Part shown: positions 29,094 through 40,517 of the stretch, piece after piece | Position numbering within the stretch: position 1 is the stretch's first letter | Layout: the number at the start of each line of letters is the position of its first letter | From: an uncultured Aeromonadales bacterium | GTDB taxonomy: Bacteria; Pseudomonadota; Gammaproteobacteria; Enterobacterales; Succinivibrionaceae | DNA: 61,560 nt | Direction of reading: 5' to 3' | Assembly (NCBI GenBank): GCA_902761645.1 | Contig: CACWLF010000006.1 | Coordinates: forward strand, 1-61,560 | The notes under the pieces: model-generated | The model's input: the letters and a program-made list of their open reading frames with translations, nothing else | Told to the model about the DNA's origin: nothing | The model's database searches: none | Program-made: the position numbers and the translations under genes

Positions 29094-30716
29094 TTAAACC
29101 AAAGCGTATAAAGCTTTAACCAAAGTGTCGACCTCGTCAGGAGTGTTGTATAAACCCAGTACAGGTCTAATGGTACCTTCATAACCATAGTGGCGCAGTA
29201 CAGGCTGAGCACAGTGATGACCAGCTCTTACCGCTATACCGTATTTGTCAAGGTATTCACCAACTTCAGTTATTGAATGACCATCAAGAACAAAGGATAA
29301 AACACCTGATTTATTAAGCGGCAAGCCCACCAGATGCAAACCTTTCACTTTAGACAATTCCTTTACCGCATATTGAGTCAATTCATGCTCATACTTGGCA
29401 ACATTACCCATACCGATTTCAGACAGGTAATCAATTGCAGCACCAAGACCAACAGCATCGGCAATGCTTCCTGTACCTGCTTCAAACTTGTTTGGAGCAG
29501 GATTGTAGATGGTACGTTCAAAGGTAACATCCTTGATCATATTACCGCCGCCGTGATACGGTTTGGCTTCTTCAAGATACGCACTCTTTCCGTACACCGC
29601 ACCGATACCGTTCGGACCGTACATCTTATGACCGGAAAATACCAGGAAGTCCGCATCAGACGCACTTACGTTAATCGGCAGATGAGCAATGGACTGAGCT
29701 GCATCGATCAGGATCGGCACATTGTGACGATGAGCAATATGTATAAGTTCCTCAATCGGGGTAATAGTACCCAGAGTATTGGAAACATGCGCCACAGATA
29801 CAAATTTTGTACGTGGTGTAAACAACTGCTCATATTCATGTATAAGCAAATCACCCTTGCTGTCTACAGGAATAACCTTGATTACAGCACCGGTTTCAGC
29901 TGCTACCAATTGCCATGGAACAATATTGGCGTGATGTTCAAGTATCGAAACAATAATTTCATCACCAGGCTGCAAACGAGGTTTCACAAAAGAATGTGCA
30001 ACCAGATTGATACCTTCAGTGGTTCCGCGAACCCATACAATATCGTTCTTGCTAGGCGCACCGATAAAATCGGCAACCTTCTGACGGGCATCCTCATAAG
30101 CATCCGTAGATCTCGCCGCCAGCTGATGAGCTGCACGATGAACATTCGAATTTTCAGTAGTGTAATATTGAACAAGACGATCAATAACCACCTGAGGACG
30201 CTGAGTAGTAGCGCCATTGTCAAACCAAATCAGCTGATTGCCATTAATCTGAGTAGTAAGAATAGGAAAATCAGCCCTTATCTGTTCTATGGATTTATTG
30301 CCAACAACTATTGATGACTTGTTTACCGGAGCAGGTACTGAACCGTAATTAACTCCTGCAGCATTCTCCGCATACTGTTTGCTTTCTTTTTCAGACAGTA
30401 TCTTAGGAGAATAACTAACAGCATTCTGTCCCTTGCTTCCGGAAGGCTGCTGATTTGTTACATTAAACGGATCCAACGATAAAACATCGTCAATAATCTT
30501 TTGATCAGCACCAAAATAATTATTCAAATCAGCATTCACCTGGCCTGCCTTGGTTTCAAAACGGGATTCAAGCAAAGCAGAGTCGCCATCAGCTAAATTA
30601 GCAATTCCATTTAAACAAATATTAGGATCAATATCGGATAAATATCCCTGTGCCAAATTTGCAAGTTCTGCTTCACTTGGTAATCCTAATAATGTTGGAT
30701 CACTAATCGTAGTCAT
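29094..30716 (-). CDS. Encapsulated cysteine desulfurase (SufS-like) with cargo-loading extension
   Basis: 540 residues from the ATG at 30716, which overlaps the encapsulin stop by 14 bases. A GTG at 30725 would add three residues. The SufS-type catalytic domain begins near residue 144 (IEQIRADFP). It has ILEHHANIVPW, VLIDAAQSIAHLP-like residues, PLP Lys364 (FSGHKMYGPNG) and catalytic Cys502 (RAGHHCAQPV). The first roughly 140 residues are low-complexity, Ser/Asn/Ala-rich and probably disordered. They include LLGLPSEAELANLAQGYL, like the cargo-loading domains of Family 2A encapsulin cargo. It would release persulfide sulfur from cysteine inside the shell. Confidence 0.92.
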   Translation of the reverse strand: MTTISDPTLLGLPSEAELANLAQGYLSDIDPNICLNGIANLADGDSALLESRFETKAGQVNADLNNYFGADQKIIDDVLSLDPFNVTNQQPSGSKGQNAVSYSPKILSEKESKQYAENAAGVNYGSVPAPVNKSSIVVGNKSIEQIRADFPILTTQINGNQLIWFDNGATTQRPQVVIDRLVQYYTTENSNVHRAAHQLAARSTDAYEDARQKVADFIGAPSKNDIVWVRGTTEGINLVAHSFVKPRLQPGDEIIVSILEHHANIVPWQLVAAETGAVIKVIPVDSKGDLLIHEYEQLFTPRTKFVSVAHVSNTLGTITPIEELIHIAHRHNVPILIDAAQSIAHLPINVSASDADFLVFSGHKMYGPNGIGAVYGKSAYLEEAKPYHGGGNMIKDVTFERTIYNPAPNKFEAGTGSIADAVGLGAAIDYLSEIGMGNVAKYEHELTQYAVKELSKVKGLHLVGLPLNKSGVLSFVLDGHSITEVGEYLDKYGIAVRAGHHCAQPVLRHYGYEGTIRPVLGLYNTPDEVDTLVKALYALV

Positions 30717-31653
30717 GATATTCACCTACTTCAACGTTTTCTAATACAGCAATAGCATCATCAGCCAGAATTGCAGCTGAGCAGTACAATGATAATAAGT
30801 ATGAAGCAACACCCTTATCGTCAACGCCTCTGAAACGTACAGATAAACCGCGAGACTGTTCATGTTTCAATCCGGTCTGGAATAAACCGATTACACCGCG
30901 TTTTTCTTCGCCGGTTCTGATTAACAGAATGTTGGTCTTACCGCTCTGGCTCTTTGGTTCCTTAACACCGTCAACCAGTAATTTGTTTGAAGGAATAATT
31001 GGAATTCCGCGCCATGTCAGGAATGTACCGCCCTGAATATTAACTGTTGCAGGTGGAACACCTCTCTTGGTGCATTCTCTGCCGAATGCTGCTATAGCAC
31101 GAGGATGAGCCAGGAAGAATGAAGGTTCTTTCCATACTTTGTAAATCAATTCATCGAAATCATCAGGTGTAGGAGCACCGGATGAACTAACAGGCTGAAT
31201 TCTCTGTGAATCAGCAATATTCTTTAATAAACCGTAGTCATCATTGTTGATTAACTGGCTTTCCTGACGTTCTCTTAAAGATTCAATAGCCAATGCCAGC
31301 TGTTCTTTGGTCTGATCGTAAGGTGAACCGTAAACATCATCAACAACAGTGTTAACATTTAAAATTGTAGAAATAGAATTTAATTTGTATTCTCTTGGTT
31401 CAGTCTCATAATTGATAAAGCCTTGAGGAATAATGTCACTCTTTTTTGTCTGTGAGCATAATACATCAAGTGGAGTTTCACCTTCCACAACCTTATTAAC
31501 ACGGAATAAACCTGTTTCCAGACCTTTGAATTCCAAAAATCTGGTTAACCATTTTGGTGTAATAGATTTAAATTGAGGGCGTGTTTTTGTAACGTTGGCT
31601 AAATTATAAGCTTCCTTCAAGCCTAATGCATTTAATCCTGTATTTTCTGACAT
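30703..31653 (-). CDS. Family 2A encapsulin shell protein (SrpI-like)
   Basis: A 316-residue HK97-fold shell protein. It closely resembles Synechococcus SrpI along its length: NVTKTRPQFKSITPKWLTR, GLFRVNKV, SPYDQTKEQLALAIESLRER, GAPTPDDFDELIYKVWKEP, FFLAHPRAIAAFGRECTKRG and the end IAVLENVEVGEYHDYD. Family 2A encapsulins form T=1 shells and package cysteine desulfurase. No phage portal, protease or tail genes are near, so it is not a prophage capsid. SD GGAG lies 11 bases before the ATG. It is the second gene of the operon. Confidence 0.95.
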   Translation of the reverse strand: MSENTGLNALGLKEAYNLANVTKTRPQFKSITPKWLTRFLEFKGLETGLFRVNKVVEGETPLDVLCSQTKKSDIIPQGFINYETEPREYKLNSISTILNVNTVVDDVYGSPYDQTKEQLALAIESLRERQESQLINNDDYGLLKNIADSQRIQPVSSSGAPTPDDFDELIYKVWKEPSFFLAHPRAIAAFGRECTKRGVPPATVNIQGGTFLTWRGIPIIPSNKLLVDGVKEPKSQSGKTNILLIRTGEEKRGVIGLFQTGLKHEQSRGLSVRFRGVDDKGVASYLLSLYCSAAILADDAIAVLENVEVGEYHDYD

Positions 31654-31691
31654 AATTTTTTTATCTCCATAAATATAAATAAAAGTTGGGT

Positions 31692-33146
31692 TTAATATTG
31701 TGGAAATGATGGATCAACATCACGTCCCCAAGAATTTATTCCGTCTTTCAGGTTATAACATTTACCCTTATAACCTGCTTCCCTCAGGGTATTAATTGCC
31801 AGGATACTGCGCTTACCTTCTTTACAGATAAAAATTGTATCTATATCCGGGTTCAATTCGTTTTTCCTGCGTTCCAGCTGTCCTATAGGGATAACAACTG
31901 CATTCGGAAATGTAACAATTGCTCTCTCGTGAGGTTCTCTTACATCAACAATTGTTAACTGATCTCCGTTATCAATACGTTTTTTTAATTCCTTTGCTTC
32001 AATCGGCTCTACCGGTTCCTCATCGTTCTTTGGAGTCAGACCGCACAGTTCAAGGTAATCAATGGTATCCAGTTTACGTTCTTCCCCCGTGTGACCGCAG
32101 ATGTAGCAGTTAGGATCCTTTTCAACATCAAATATGAAGAACCGATTGTGCCATGCATCTATTGTTAAAACCTTTCCGATTAACGGTTCACCGCCGCCTA
32201 CTATCAGTTTGATAACCTCGTTTGCCTGGTAGGAGCCGACAATTCCTCCAAGAACACCCAGTACTCCCCCCTGTGAGCAGGTAGGAATCAATCCTGCAGG
32301 AGGAGGTGCAGGATACAGGCATCGGTAGCAAGGACCATATTCGTTATAAAATACCGTTACCTGTCCTTCAAACTGGTAAATTGCTGCAAACACATCAGGT
32401 TTTCCTGCAATTGCACAGGCATCGCTGATTAAATATCTGGCCACATAATTATCGGTAGCATCCGCTATCACGTCATACTGCTTAATCAAATCAAGAATAT
32501 TGTCCGCATCCAGTTTATAGTTATAGGTTTCAACCTTGATTTTAGGATTTATGGCTCTGACATAATCCTTGGCAGATGAAACCTTAGGTCTTCCAATATC
32601 CCTGGTACGGTGAATTACCTGACGCTGTAAATTAGTGGCATCCACCTCATCAAAATCGACAACACCTAAAGTTCCGACACCGGCTGCGGCAAGATACTGC
32701 ACCAACGGTGCACCTAATCCGCCCATGCCGATAATAAGAACCTTGGCGGCTTTCAGTTTCTTCTGACCTTTTACACCTACTTCCTTTAACAAAAGATGGC
32801 GGCTGTATCTTAAAATCTCATCATTATCAAGTTTTTCACCGGGATTATCACCCAGTACGCTCTTAACACCGGATCCGCCGGCAATGGCAGGAATAATTAC
32901 AACAGTATCTCCATCTCTTACAGGAGATTCATATCCCTGCAGCTGCTTAATATTTTTTGACCCGATGAAAATATTCAGATAAGAAAAAGGCTGTTCATTG
33001 CTGTCAATAATAATTCGCTTGATTTCTGGATACTTTTCTATTAAATTATCAACCACTTCCTTTACTGTGTTTCCTGACAATTCAATTTCAGACTGTCGCT
33101 CCGTATAAGTCCTAAACGTAGTAGGAATAATTAATGTTACACTCAT
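31692..33146 (-). CDS. Ubiquitin-like / E1 (MoeB-ThiF) / rhodanese fusion
   Basis: 484 residues from the ATG at 33146; an ATG at 33158 adds four. Residues 1-91 are a MoaD/ThiS-like sulfur-carrier domain ending in AIAGG (Gly90-Gly91). It is followed without a break by a linker and the E1 domain (about 107-355) with ATP loop GMGGLG (140-145), active-site Cys290 (PTCSQGG) and zinc ligands Cys273/276/347/350. A C-terminal rhodanese domain (about 378-484) has the loop CKEGKRS with Cys441. Carrier, activating enzyme and sulfur donor thus sit in one chain, directly upstream of the encapsulin and desulfurase genes. I infer a thiocarboxylate sulfur relay, with the desulfurase as a possible source. Confidence 0.9.
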   Translation of the reverse strand: MSVTLIIPTTFRTYTERQSEIELSGNTVKEVVDNLIEKYPEIKRIIIDSNEQPFSYLNIFIGSKNIKQLQGYESPVRDGDTVVIIPAIAGGSGVKSVLGDNPGEKLDNDEILRYSRHLLLKEVGVKGQKKLKAAKVLIIGMGGLGAPLVQYLAAAGVGTLGVVDFDEVDATNLQRQVIHRTRDIGRPKVSSAKDYVRAINPKIKVETYNYKLDADNILDLIKQYDVIADATDNYVARYLISDACAIAGKPDVFAAIYQFEGQVTVFYNEYGPCYRCLYPAPPPAGLIPTCSQGGVLGVLGGIVGSYQANEVIKLIVGGGEPLIGKVLTIDAWHNRFFIFDVEKDPNCYICGHTGEERKLDTIDYLELCGLTPKNDEEPVEPIEAKELKKRIDNGDQLTIVDVREPHERAIVTFPNAVVIPIGQLERRKNELNPDIDTIFICKEGKRSILAINTLREAGYKGKCYNLKDGINSWGRDVDPSFPQY

Positions 33147-33177
33147 TGTTTGAACCATCCCTGTTTAAAATCATACA

Positions 33178-33200
33178 ATTCCTATTGATCATATAGGAAT
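33178..33200 (-). promoter_or_regulatory. Operator-like inverted repeat of the encapsulin operon
   Basis: ATTCCTAT and ATAGGAAT (8-bp arms) flank a 7-base centre TGATCAT. It lies around or just after the likely transcription start, which suits a repressor. The core CCTAT-N7-RTAGG recurs at 46040-46056 before the second sulfur operon. Confidence 0.6.
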
Positions 33201-33206
33201 AATGTA

Positions 33207-33235
33207 TTTGTATAATATTATTGAGCCATTGTCAA
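33207..33235 (-). promoter_or_regulatory. Promoter of the encapsulin operon
   Basis: On the minus strand a perfect TTGACA (33235-33230) is followed 17 bases later by TACAAA (33212-33207), or at 15 bases by TATACA. The rest of the gap up to 33553 is AT-rich and holds only a short GCAGG/CCTGC hairpin near 33353-33365. Confidence 0.5.
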
Positions 33236-33553
33236 TATAAAGTTAATAAAACCAGACGTTTTGATGAACATTTGTGCAGCTGGCGATTCGTATAACTGAT
33301 ATATCAATAATTTAAGTCTGATATTTGAAATTATGCTACTGAAACACAGTTGCAGGAAACCTGCAGGATCCTTCTTAGGTTTATAATCTGGAATAACTTG
33401 GAGTAATGAAAAATCGAACAATAAACCGGCTAATTAACAAAATATTTCTTTTAATTTTGTTAAAACTCACATAAACGAATTTAATTTATTCAAGTTAAAC
33501 GTAAAGAGCTTTATAATGTTGGAAGTAGTTTGTCTACAGTTTGTAGGTGAGAT

Positions 33554-35086
33554 ATGAGTCCAGTTAATGCGGAAACAGTTTTATTAGAAAATAAAAAATT
33601 ACAGGAAGAACTGAAAAATCTTAAAAAACAAAGATTGGAGGAGCAGAGAAGTTCCCTCAATCTGTATGCTTTGCTATTGGGATTATTCAGTCTGGATAAT
33701 AATTCAAAACTGAATGAAACCGAAATTGAAAATGTTCTTTCATGTATAGATGATGAAAAATACAAAGAATCAAGAGAAAATATTGAGTCGCTTATAAAAA
33801 AGGATATCTGCAATGCTGCCAAGGCGGTTGACTTTGCAACCGAAAGTATAGAAAAGTCAATTGACAGCATAGAGGAAAATTCGGATATTGAAAAGAATCT
33901 GAAATTATCGCTGCAGCAGTATCACGATAACTCCAAGGCGTTCGGCATCAGTTCCAAACCGTCAAAACTGTTGAAAATTCTGGAATTATACAATGTAGCC
34001 TTTAATGATTTGGCTTCAAAAAACACCATATCCAGAACAACATACGACAAGGATGAAATGGATCAGCTATGCAGCAGTATGCAGCAGATCATTTCAGAGA
34101 TGGATTTTCCTAACTCCATCGCCGATGAATTAACGCTGATACGCTATAAGCTTCTTTCTGATATTAATCCGAAGGAACTTCCTAAAATATGTGTAAAAAT
34201 TTTAGAACTGGTAGTTGCCAGTTATAAAATTGAAAGAGAGGATTCGCAAACCTTCCTTACAACACTGAGCGAAAGTCTTAACCTGTTTAATGTCAACTTC
34301 GGCAAGTCAATTTCAGTGGTTAAATCCATTCACAGTTCCGAAGCCGACACCAATAATTCCATCGATCTGGCAGTTGAAAAAATCAATGACACAATTAAGG
34401 AAGTTGATACCATTCAGCAGCTCAAGGACAACATACTTGCGCAGGTTGCAAACATAAGACAGGCAATGGTAGAGCATCACAAGATTCAGGACAAGCAAAG
34501 CAACTTTGTAAGAGCCATTGAAAAAATCCAGGATCGCCTGAAACTTATGGTTGAAGAAACTGATGAATTCAAACAGAAACTGGCTCAGCAGAAGCACCGT
34601 CTCCTGATTGACAGTTTGACTCAGTTGAACAATAAAAATGCATATGAAAACAGAATCGACCATGAATATAAACGTTGGCAGCGCTACGGCGGATATATGA
34701 CAATAGCTCTAATCGATGTTGATAACTTCCGAGGTATTAACGAGAAATACGGTCATATAGCTGGAGATCGTGCACTTAAGGTTATTGCCCGGGCACTGCA
34801 GACCAAAATCCGTGATACAGATTTTATTGCCCGCTACAGCAGTGATAAATTCGTTGTTATCTTTATCGGAACGGAACGAAAGGATATTGAAGTCCCTCTT
34901 AAGAAACTTAATGAAATCATATCCACCATTCCATTCCACTTCAAGGACAACAAGGTTAAGATTACTGTTTCAATAGGTGCTGCGTATTTTACAGAAAACG
35001 ACAATCCTGTAACGGTACTTGAAAAAGCAGAACAGGAACTTTCGGAAGCAAAGAAAGAAGGAAAGAACTGTTTCAGTATTCAGTAG
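33554..35086 (+). CDS. GGDEF-domain protein with degenerate active site (SSDKF)
   Basis: 510 residues. A short N-terminal coiled coil and a long helical region of about 330 residues precede a C-terminal GGDEF domain (about 345-510). The signature reads SSDKF at 429-433 instead of GGDEF, so diguanylate cyclase activity is unlikely. The inhibitory-site motif RxxD (Arg420-Asp423) is kept, so the domain may bind c-di-GMP as a receptor. It has no membrane segment, and SD AGGTGAG supports the start. It is monocistronic, divergent from the encapsulin operon, with no functional link shown. Confidence 0.88.
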   Translation: MSPVNAETVLLENKKLQEELKNLKKQRLEEQRSSLNLYALLLGLFSLDNNSKLNETEIENVLSCIDDEKYKESRENIESLIKKDICNAAKAVDFATESIEKSIDSIEENSDIEKNLKLSLQQYHDNSKAFGISSKPSKLLKILELYNVAFNDLASKNTISRTTYDKDEMDQLCSSMQQIISEMDFPNSIADELTLIRYKLLSDINPKELPKICVKILELVVASYKIEREDSQTFLTTLSESLNLFNVNFGKSISVVKSIHSSEADTNNSIDLAVEKINDTIKEVDTIQQLKDNILAQVANIRQAMVEHHKIQDKQSNFVRAIEKIQDRLKLMVEETDEFKQKLAQQKHRLLIDSLTQLNNKNAYENRIDHEYKRWQRYGGYMTIALIDVDNFRGINEKYGHIAGDRALKVIARALQTKIRDTDFIARYSSDKFVVIFIGTERKDIEVPLKKLNEIISTIPFHFKDNKVKITVSIGAAYFTENDNPVTVLEKAEQELSEAKKEGKNCFSIQ

Positions 35087-35112
35087 AATCCGGTGATTCA
35101 CAGTTAAACATC

Positions 35113-35146
35113 AACAGGTACGCAAAAAAGCGTACCTGTTTTTTTT
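35113..35146 (+). terminator. Strong terminator after the GGDEF gene
   Basis: A perfect 11-bp stem AACAGGTACGC/GCGTACCTGTT with an A6 loop is followed by T8. Confidence 0.92.
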
Positions 35147-35163
35147 ACAGGAAAATATTGAAA

Positions 35164-36838
<1,675 letters not shown>

Positions 36839-36844
36839 GAAACA

Positions 36845-37933
36845 TTATTCCTGTGATGCAAGTGCTGCCAGCTGATCTGCCTGATATTCCTGAATTACAG
36901 GATCAATCAGCGCGTCAAGATCACCGTTCATTACTTCATTTAAACGATATAGGGTTAAATTGATGCGATGATCCGTTACACGGCCTTGAGGATAATTATA
37001 TGTTCTGATACGGTCTGAACGATCACCTGTACTTAAAATACTGTGACGGGCCTCATCTGCTTCCGCTTTATGCTTATCTTCCTCGAGTTTGGTCAAACGA
37101 GCCAGCAGAACACTCATTGCCTTCGCTTTGTTTTTATGCTGTGAACGTTCATCCTGACACTCAACCACCAGACCGGTAGGAATGTGGGTAATACGAATTG
37201 CGGAATCCGTTTTATTGATATGCTGACCGCCAGCTCCTGATGAACGGTAGGTATCAATTCTCAAATCAGCAGGATTAATTTCCGGTGCCTCGGCTTCAGG
37301 AACCTCAGGTAGCACCATTACAGTACATGCCGATGTATGAACTCTTCCCTGTGCTTCAGTCTCCGGAACACGCTGCACACGATGTCCGCCAGATTCAAAC
37401 TTCATTACTCCATAAACAGACGTACCGGAAAGACGGGCGATTATTTCCTTATATCCGCCATGTTCTCCTTCACTGCTGCTCATTATTTCAACCTGCCATC
37501 CTCTCTTTTCTGCATAATAATTGTACATACGGAATAAATCACCTGCAAAAATCGCCGCTTCATCACCGCCTGTACCGGCTCTTATTTCAAGGAAACAGTC
37601 ATTATCATCTTTTGGATCTTTAGGCAAAAGCAATATCTGAATATCATGTTCTACCTTTTCCAGTGCTGCCTTGGCTTCATCATGTTCCTCTTCAGCCATT
37701 GCCTTTAATTCGGCATCATCACTGTTAAGCATTTCCAAAATACCTTCAAAATTGCTTTTCGCATCTTTATAATTCTGAAAACCTTTAACGACATCCGTCA
37801 AAGAAGCAAATTCCTTGGACAATGCCTTAAAACGTTCCTGATCACCTACAACCTCAGGCTGACCAAGCAAAGCTTGAACTTCCTCGTATCTCTCCTGTAA
37901 AGTTTCAAGTTTTGTTATAACACTATCTTTCAT
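36845..37933 (-). CDS. prfA: Peptide chain release factor 1
   Basis: 362 residues. It has the GGQ motif in [17 protein letters not shown], an RF1-type codon-recognition region with [16 protein letters not shown], and the C-terminal KEDKH-like helices. It reads UAA and UAG. It is the first gene of prfA-prmC-kdsA. Confidence 0.96.
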   Translation of the reverse strand: MKDSVITKLETLQERYEEVQALLGQPEVVGDQERFKALSKEFASLTDVVKGFQNYKDAKSNFEGILEMLNSDDAELKAMAEEEHDEAKAALEKVEHDIQILLLPKDPKDDNDCFLEIRAGTGGDEAAIFAGDLFRMYNYYAEKRGWQVEIMSSSEGEHGGYKEIIARLSGTSVYGVMKFESGGHRVQRVPETEAQGRVHTSACTVMVLPEVPEAEAPEINPADLRIDTYRSSGAGGQHINKTDSAIRITHIPTGLVVECQDERSQHKNKAKAMSVLLARLTKLEEDKHKAEADEARHSILSTGDRSDRIRTYNYPQGRVTDHRINLTLYRLNEVMNGDLDALIDPVIQEYQADQLAALASQE

Positions 37934-37999
37934 AAATTTTACCTGATAAAACAGTTATCAAAAATACTGATACTTTTAATAATCCTTATGGTTAAATAC

Positions 38000-38036
38000 A
38001 AAAAGAGACCTGTACTAAACTTATAATACAGATCTC
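38000..38036 (-). terminator. Terminator after ilvN
   Basis: On the minus strand GAGATCTGTA pairs with TACAGGTCTC (one wobble) and a T5 run follows. Confidence 0.8.
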
Positions 38037-38049
38037 ACAAAAAAAACAG

Positions 38050-38547
38050 CTAGGCGTGTAAAGAACGTTCTCCGCGAGCTATTCCGCTTACACCGGATCT
38101 AACAACTTCAAGCAATTCTGTTGTTTTGGTTATCACAGCAATAAATGAATCAAGTTTAGCTGAATCACCAACGAGCTGAATTACATACAATTCGCTTGTT
38201 ACATCCACTATCTGACCTCTGTAGATGTTAGTCAGAGACATCAGTTCATTACGCAAATCAGCGGTATGAGCACGACACTTAACCAGCATTATTTCACGCT
38301 CAATGTATGGACCGTCCGCCAAATCGCATACCTTAAGAACATCAACAAGTTTATGCAGTTGCTTTGTAATCTGCTCCACCATTTCATCATTACCGGTGGT
38401 AACAATGGTAATGCGCGACAAGGTATTATCTTCCGTAGGAGCAACAGTCAGGGTCTCAATGTTATAACCGCGCTGAGAAAACAAACCAACCACACGGCTT
38501 AATGCACCTGATTCATTTTCAAGTAATATTGAAATTATATGTCTCAT
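38050..38547 (-). CDS. ilvN: Acetolactate synthase small subunit
   Basis: A 165-residue regulatory subunit. The N-terminal ACT domain begins [25 protein letters not shown]-like (residues 1-20 shown by [19 protein letters not shown]) and a C-terminal ALS_ss domain follows. It confers valine feedback and stabilises the large subunit. Length resembles IlvH/IlvN of the 160-residue class. It overlaps ilvB by 4 bases (ATGA), so the two are translationally coupled. Confidence 0.94.
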   Translation of the reverse strand: MRHIISILLENESGALSRVVGLFSQRGYNIETLTVAPTEDNTLSRITIVTTGNDEMVEQITKQLHKLVDVLKVCDLADGPYIEREIMLVKCRAHTADLRNELMSLTNIYRGQIVDVTSELYVIQLVGDSAKLDSFIAVITKTTELLEVVRSGVSGIARGERSLHA

Positions 38548-40277
38548 TGTACTGTATTCTCCGTATCGCTTAATCTCATATCACACATAGCACCCTTGGC
38601 AATCTGCATAGGGTAAACCTTGGCATCAGGATCAACAAGTATATCAATAAGAACAAGTTTATCCTTCATTGCAAAAGCTTTTTCCAAAGTACTGTCAAGC
38701 TCTTCAGGCTTTTCAATACGCATACCCACGTGACCGTATGCTTCTGCCAGTTTTACAAAATCAGGCAATGAATTTACATATTCCTGACTGTAGGATGCGG
38801 TTGTACGACCCTCGTAGAACAGTTTCTGCCACTGTTTCACCATACCCAAGGAATAGTTGTTAATGATCAGAATCTTTAACGGAATATTGTACTCCAGACA
38901 TGTTGATAATTCCTGAATATTCATCTGGAAAGAACCGTCGCTGGAAATGCAGACAACAGTTTCATCAGGATTTGCCATCTGTGCACCTACCGCTGCTGGG
39001 AAACCGTAACCCATTGTTCCCAATCCGCCTGAATTCAGCCATTTTCTCGGTTTCTTGAACGGATAGTACAAAGCAGTGAACATCTGATGCTGACCTACAT
39101 CCGATGCAATGATTGTATTCTCGTTTGTATATTTTCTTAAAGCTTCAATTACCTGCTGAGGTACCAGGTACTCTCCTTTCTTGTAATCAAGGCACTTCTT
39201 GGCGCGGTATTCAGCGATCTGATTCCACCACGGAACAAGCTGAGCTCTGTCAAAATTCAAGCCAAGTTCATCGATTACATCCATCATCTGCGGAATAACC
39301 TTGTCAATGGAACCTACTATAGGTATATCAACTCTGACAGTCTTGGAAATTGATGCAGGATCAATATCAATATGAATAATCTTTGCATTAGGACAGAACT
39401 TTGCAACATTATTGGTTACACGATCCGAGAAACGGGCTCCGACTGCAAGTACCAGATCGGAATTGTGCATCGCCATGTTCGCCTCGTAGGTTCCGTGCAT
39501 ACCAAGCATGCCTAAAAACTGTGGATCTTCCGCAGGATAGGCACCCAGACCCATTAAAGTACTGGTTACCGGGAAATTGAATGTTTTTGCAAGTTTTCTC
39601 AAGTATTCGCTGCCGTTTGAATAAACAACACCGCCGCCGATATAAACCACAGGTTTCTTTGCTTCAGCCAGTAACTTTACTGCACGCTTGATCTGTCCCT
39701 TATGACCTACAGTTGTCGGATTATAGGAACGCATCGAAATTTCTTTCGGATATTCATAATCAAACTTAACTCTAGGATTCTGTACATCTTTAGGAATATC
39801 AATTACTACAGGACCAGGTCTGCCGGTAGAAGCAATGTAAAAAGCCTTCTTGATTACAGTTGGTAAATCTGTTGCTTTTTTGCATAAAAAGCTGTGTTTT
39901 ACGATTGGTCTTGTTATACCAACGGTATCAACTTCCTGGAACGCATCCTGACCGATCAGCGGATTTGCCACCTGACCGGTAATAACAACCAGCGGAATGG
40001 AGTCTGCGTATGCCGTCGCTATTCCTGTTACACAGTTTGTAGCACCCGGACCGGATGTTACCAGAGCAACACCAACCTTTCCTGTACTGCGGGCATAACC
40101 GTCTGCCGCATGAACAGCAGCCTGCTCGTGTCTTACCAAAACGTGTTTAATTTTTTTTGAAAAACTTAATGCATCATAGATATCAAGAACGGTACCGCCA
40201 GGGTAACCGAAAATCATATCAATTCCTTCGTCTTCTAAAGCACGCACAACCATTTGTGCGCCTGATAATTGTTCCAT
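38544..40277 (-). CDS. ilvB: Acetolactate synthase large subunit
   Basis: A 577-residue ThDP enzyme for the first common step of valine, leucine and isoleucine synthesis. Catalytic Glu lies in [19 protein letters not shown] and PYR domains and the ThDP-binding GDG-like [13 protein letters not shown] region are intact. The SD AGGAGG lies 9 bases before the ATG. A structured leader with a Val-rich peptide precedes it. The symbol ilvI or ilvG would also be possible, since isozymes are not distinguishable here. Confidence 0.95.
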   Translation of the reverse strand: MEQLSGAQMVVRALEDEGIDMIFGYPGGTVLDIYDALSFSKKIKHVLVRHEQAAVHAADGYARSTGKVGVALVTSGPGATNCVTGIATAYADSIPLVVITGQVANPLIGQDAFQEVDTVGITRPIVKHSFLCKKATDLPTVIKKAFYIASTGRPGPVVIDIPKDVQNPRVKFDYEYPKEISMRSYNPTTVGHKGQIKRAVKLLAEAKKPVVYIGGGVVYSNGSEYLRKLAKTFNFPVTSTLMGLGAYPAEDPQFLGMLGMHGTYEANMAMHNSDLVLAVGARFSDRVTNNVAKFCPNAKIIHIDIDPASISKTVRVDIPIVGSIDKVIPQMMDVIDELGLNFDRAQLVPWWNQIAEYRAKKCLDYKKGEYLVPQQVIEALRKYTNENTIIASDVGQHQMFTALYYPFKKPRKWLNSGGLGTMGYGFPAAVGAQMANPDETVVCISSDGSFQMNIQELSTCLEYNIPLKILIINNYSLGMVKQWQKLFYEGRTTASYSQEYVNSLPDFVKLAEAYGHVGMRIEKPEELDSTLEKAFAMKDKLVLIDILVDPDAKVYPMQIAKGAMCDMRLSDTENTVQ

Positions 40278-40347
40278 TGTAAAAAAGCCTCCTGGCTACA
40301 AGTTTACGTCTTGCGAATCGTCGTAAATCCATACACGCAGCAATAAA

Positions 40348-40419
40348 TTAAGCTACCAGTTTCCGGTTAAAAACTGAAACACTCGGTTGATTTATAAACA
40401 ACATTACAGCTACTACCAT
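40348..40419 (-). CDS. Possible ilv leader peptide
   Basis: A 23-residue frame (starts MVVAVMLFINQPSV) contains six Val plus Leu and Ile codons, with GTA GTA GCT GTA at its start. It sits about 70 bases before ilvB, within a leader able to form alternative hairpins. This matches the plan of attenuation by branched-chain amino acids. No strong SD is seen. A second short frame (MLFCYRKAAC...) lies just upstream. Confidence 0.4.
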   Translation of the reverse strand: MVVAVMLFINQPSVSVFNRKLVA

Positions 40420-40517
40420 TTAATTAAAGAATATTCCTAAAAAATAGGGACATGCTGCTTTGCGGTAACAAAACAACATTGTGAACACACGTTGAATGTT
40501 TTTCAAAGTGTATTTTA

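Noticed and set aside
29334-30314. 326-residue plus-strand open frame
   Set aside because: It lies wholly antisense to the well-supported cysteine desulfurase gene and shows no family features or sensible start signal.
30703-31653. HK97-fold protein as a prophage capsid
   Set aside because: No terminase, portal, protease or tail genes are near, and the similarity is to SrpI-type encapsulins next to a desulfurase.
40433-40445. CCTAAAAAATAGG before ilvB as a third copy of the shared sulfur operator
   Set aside because: The gap between CCTA and TAGG is 5 bases rather than 9, so the geometry differs.
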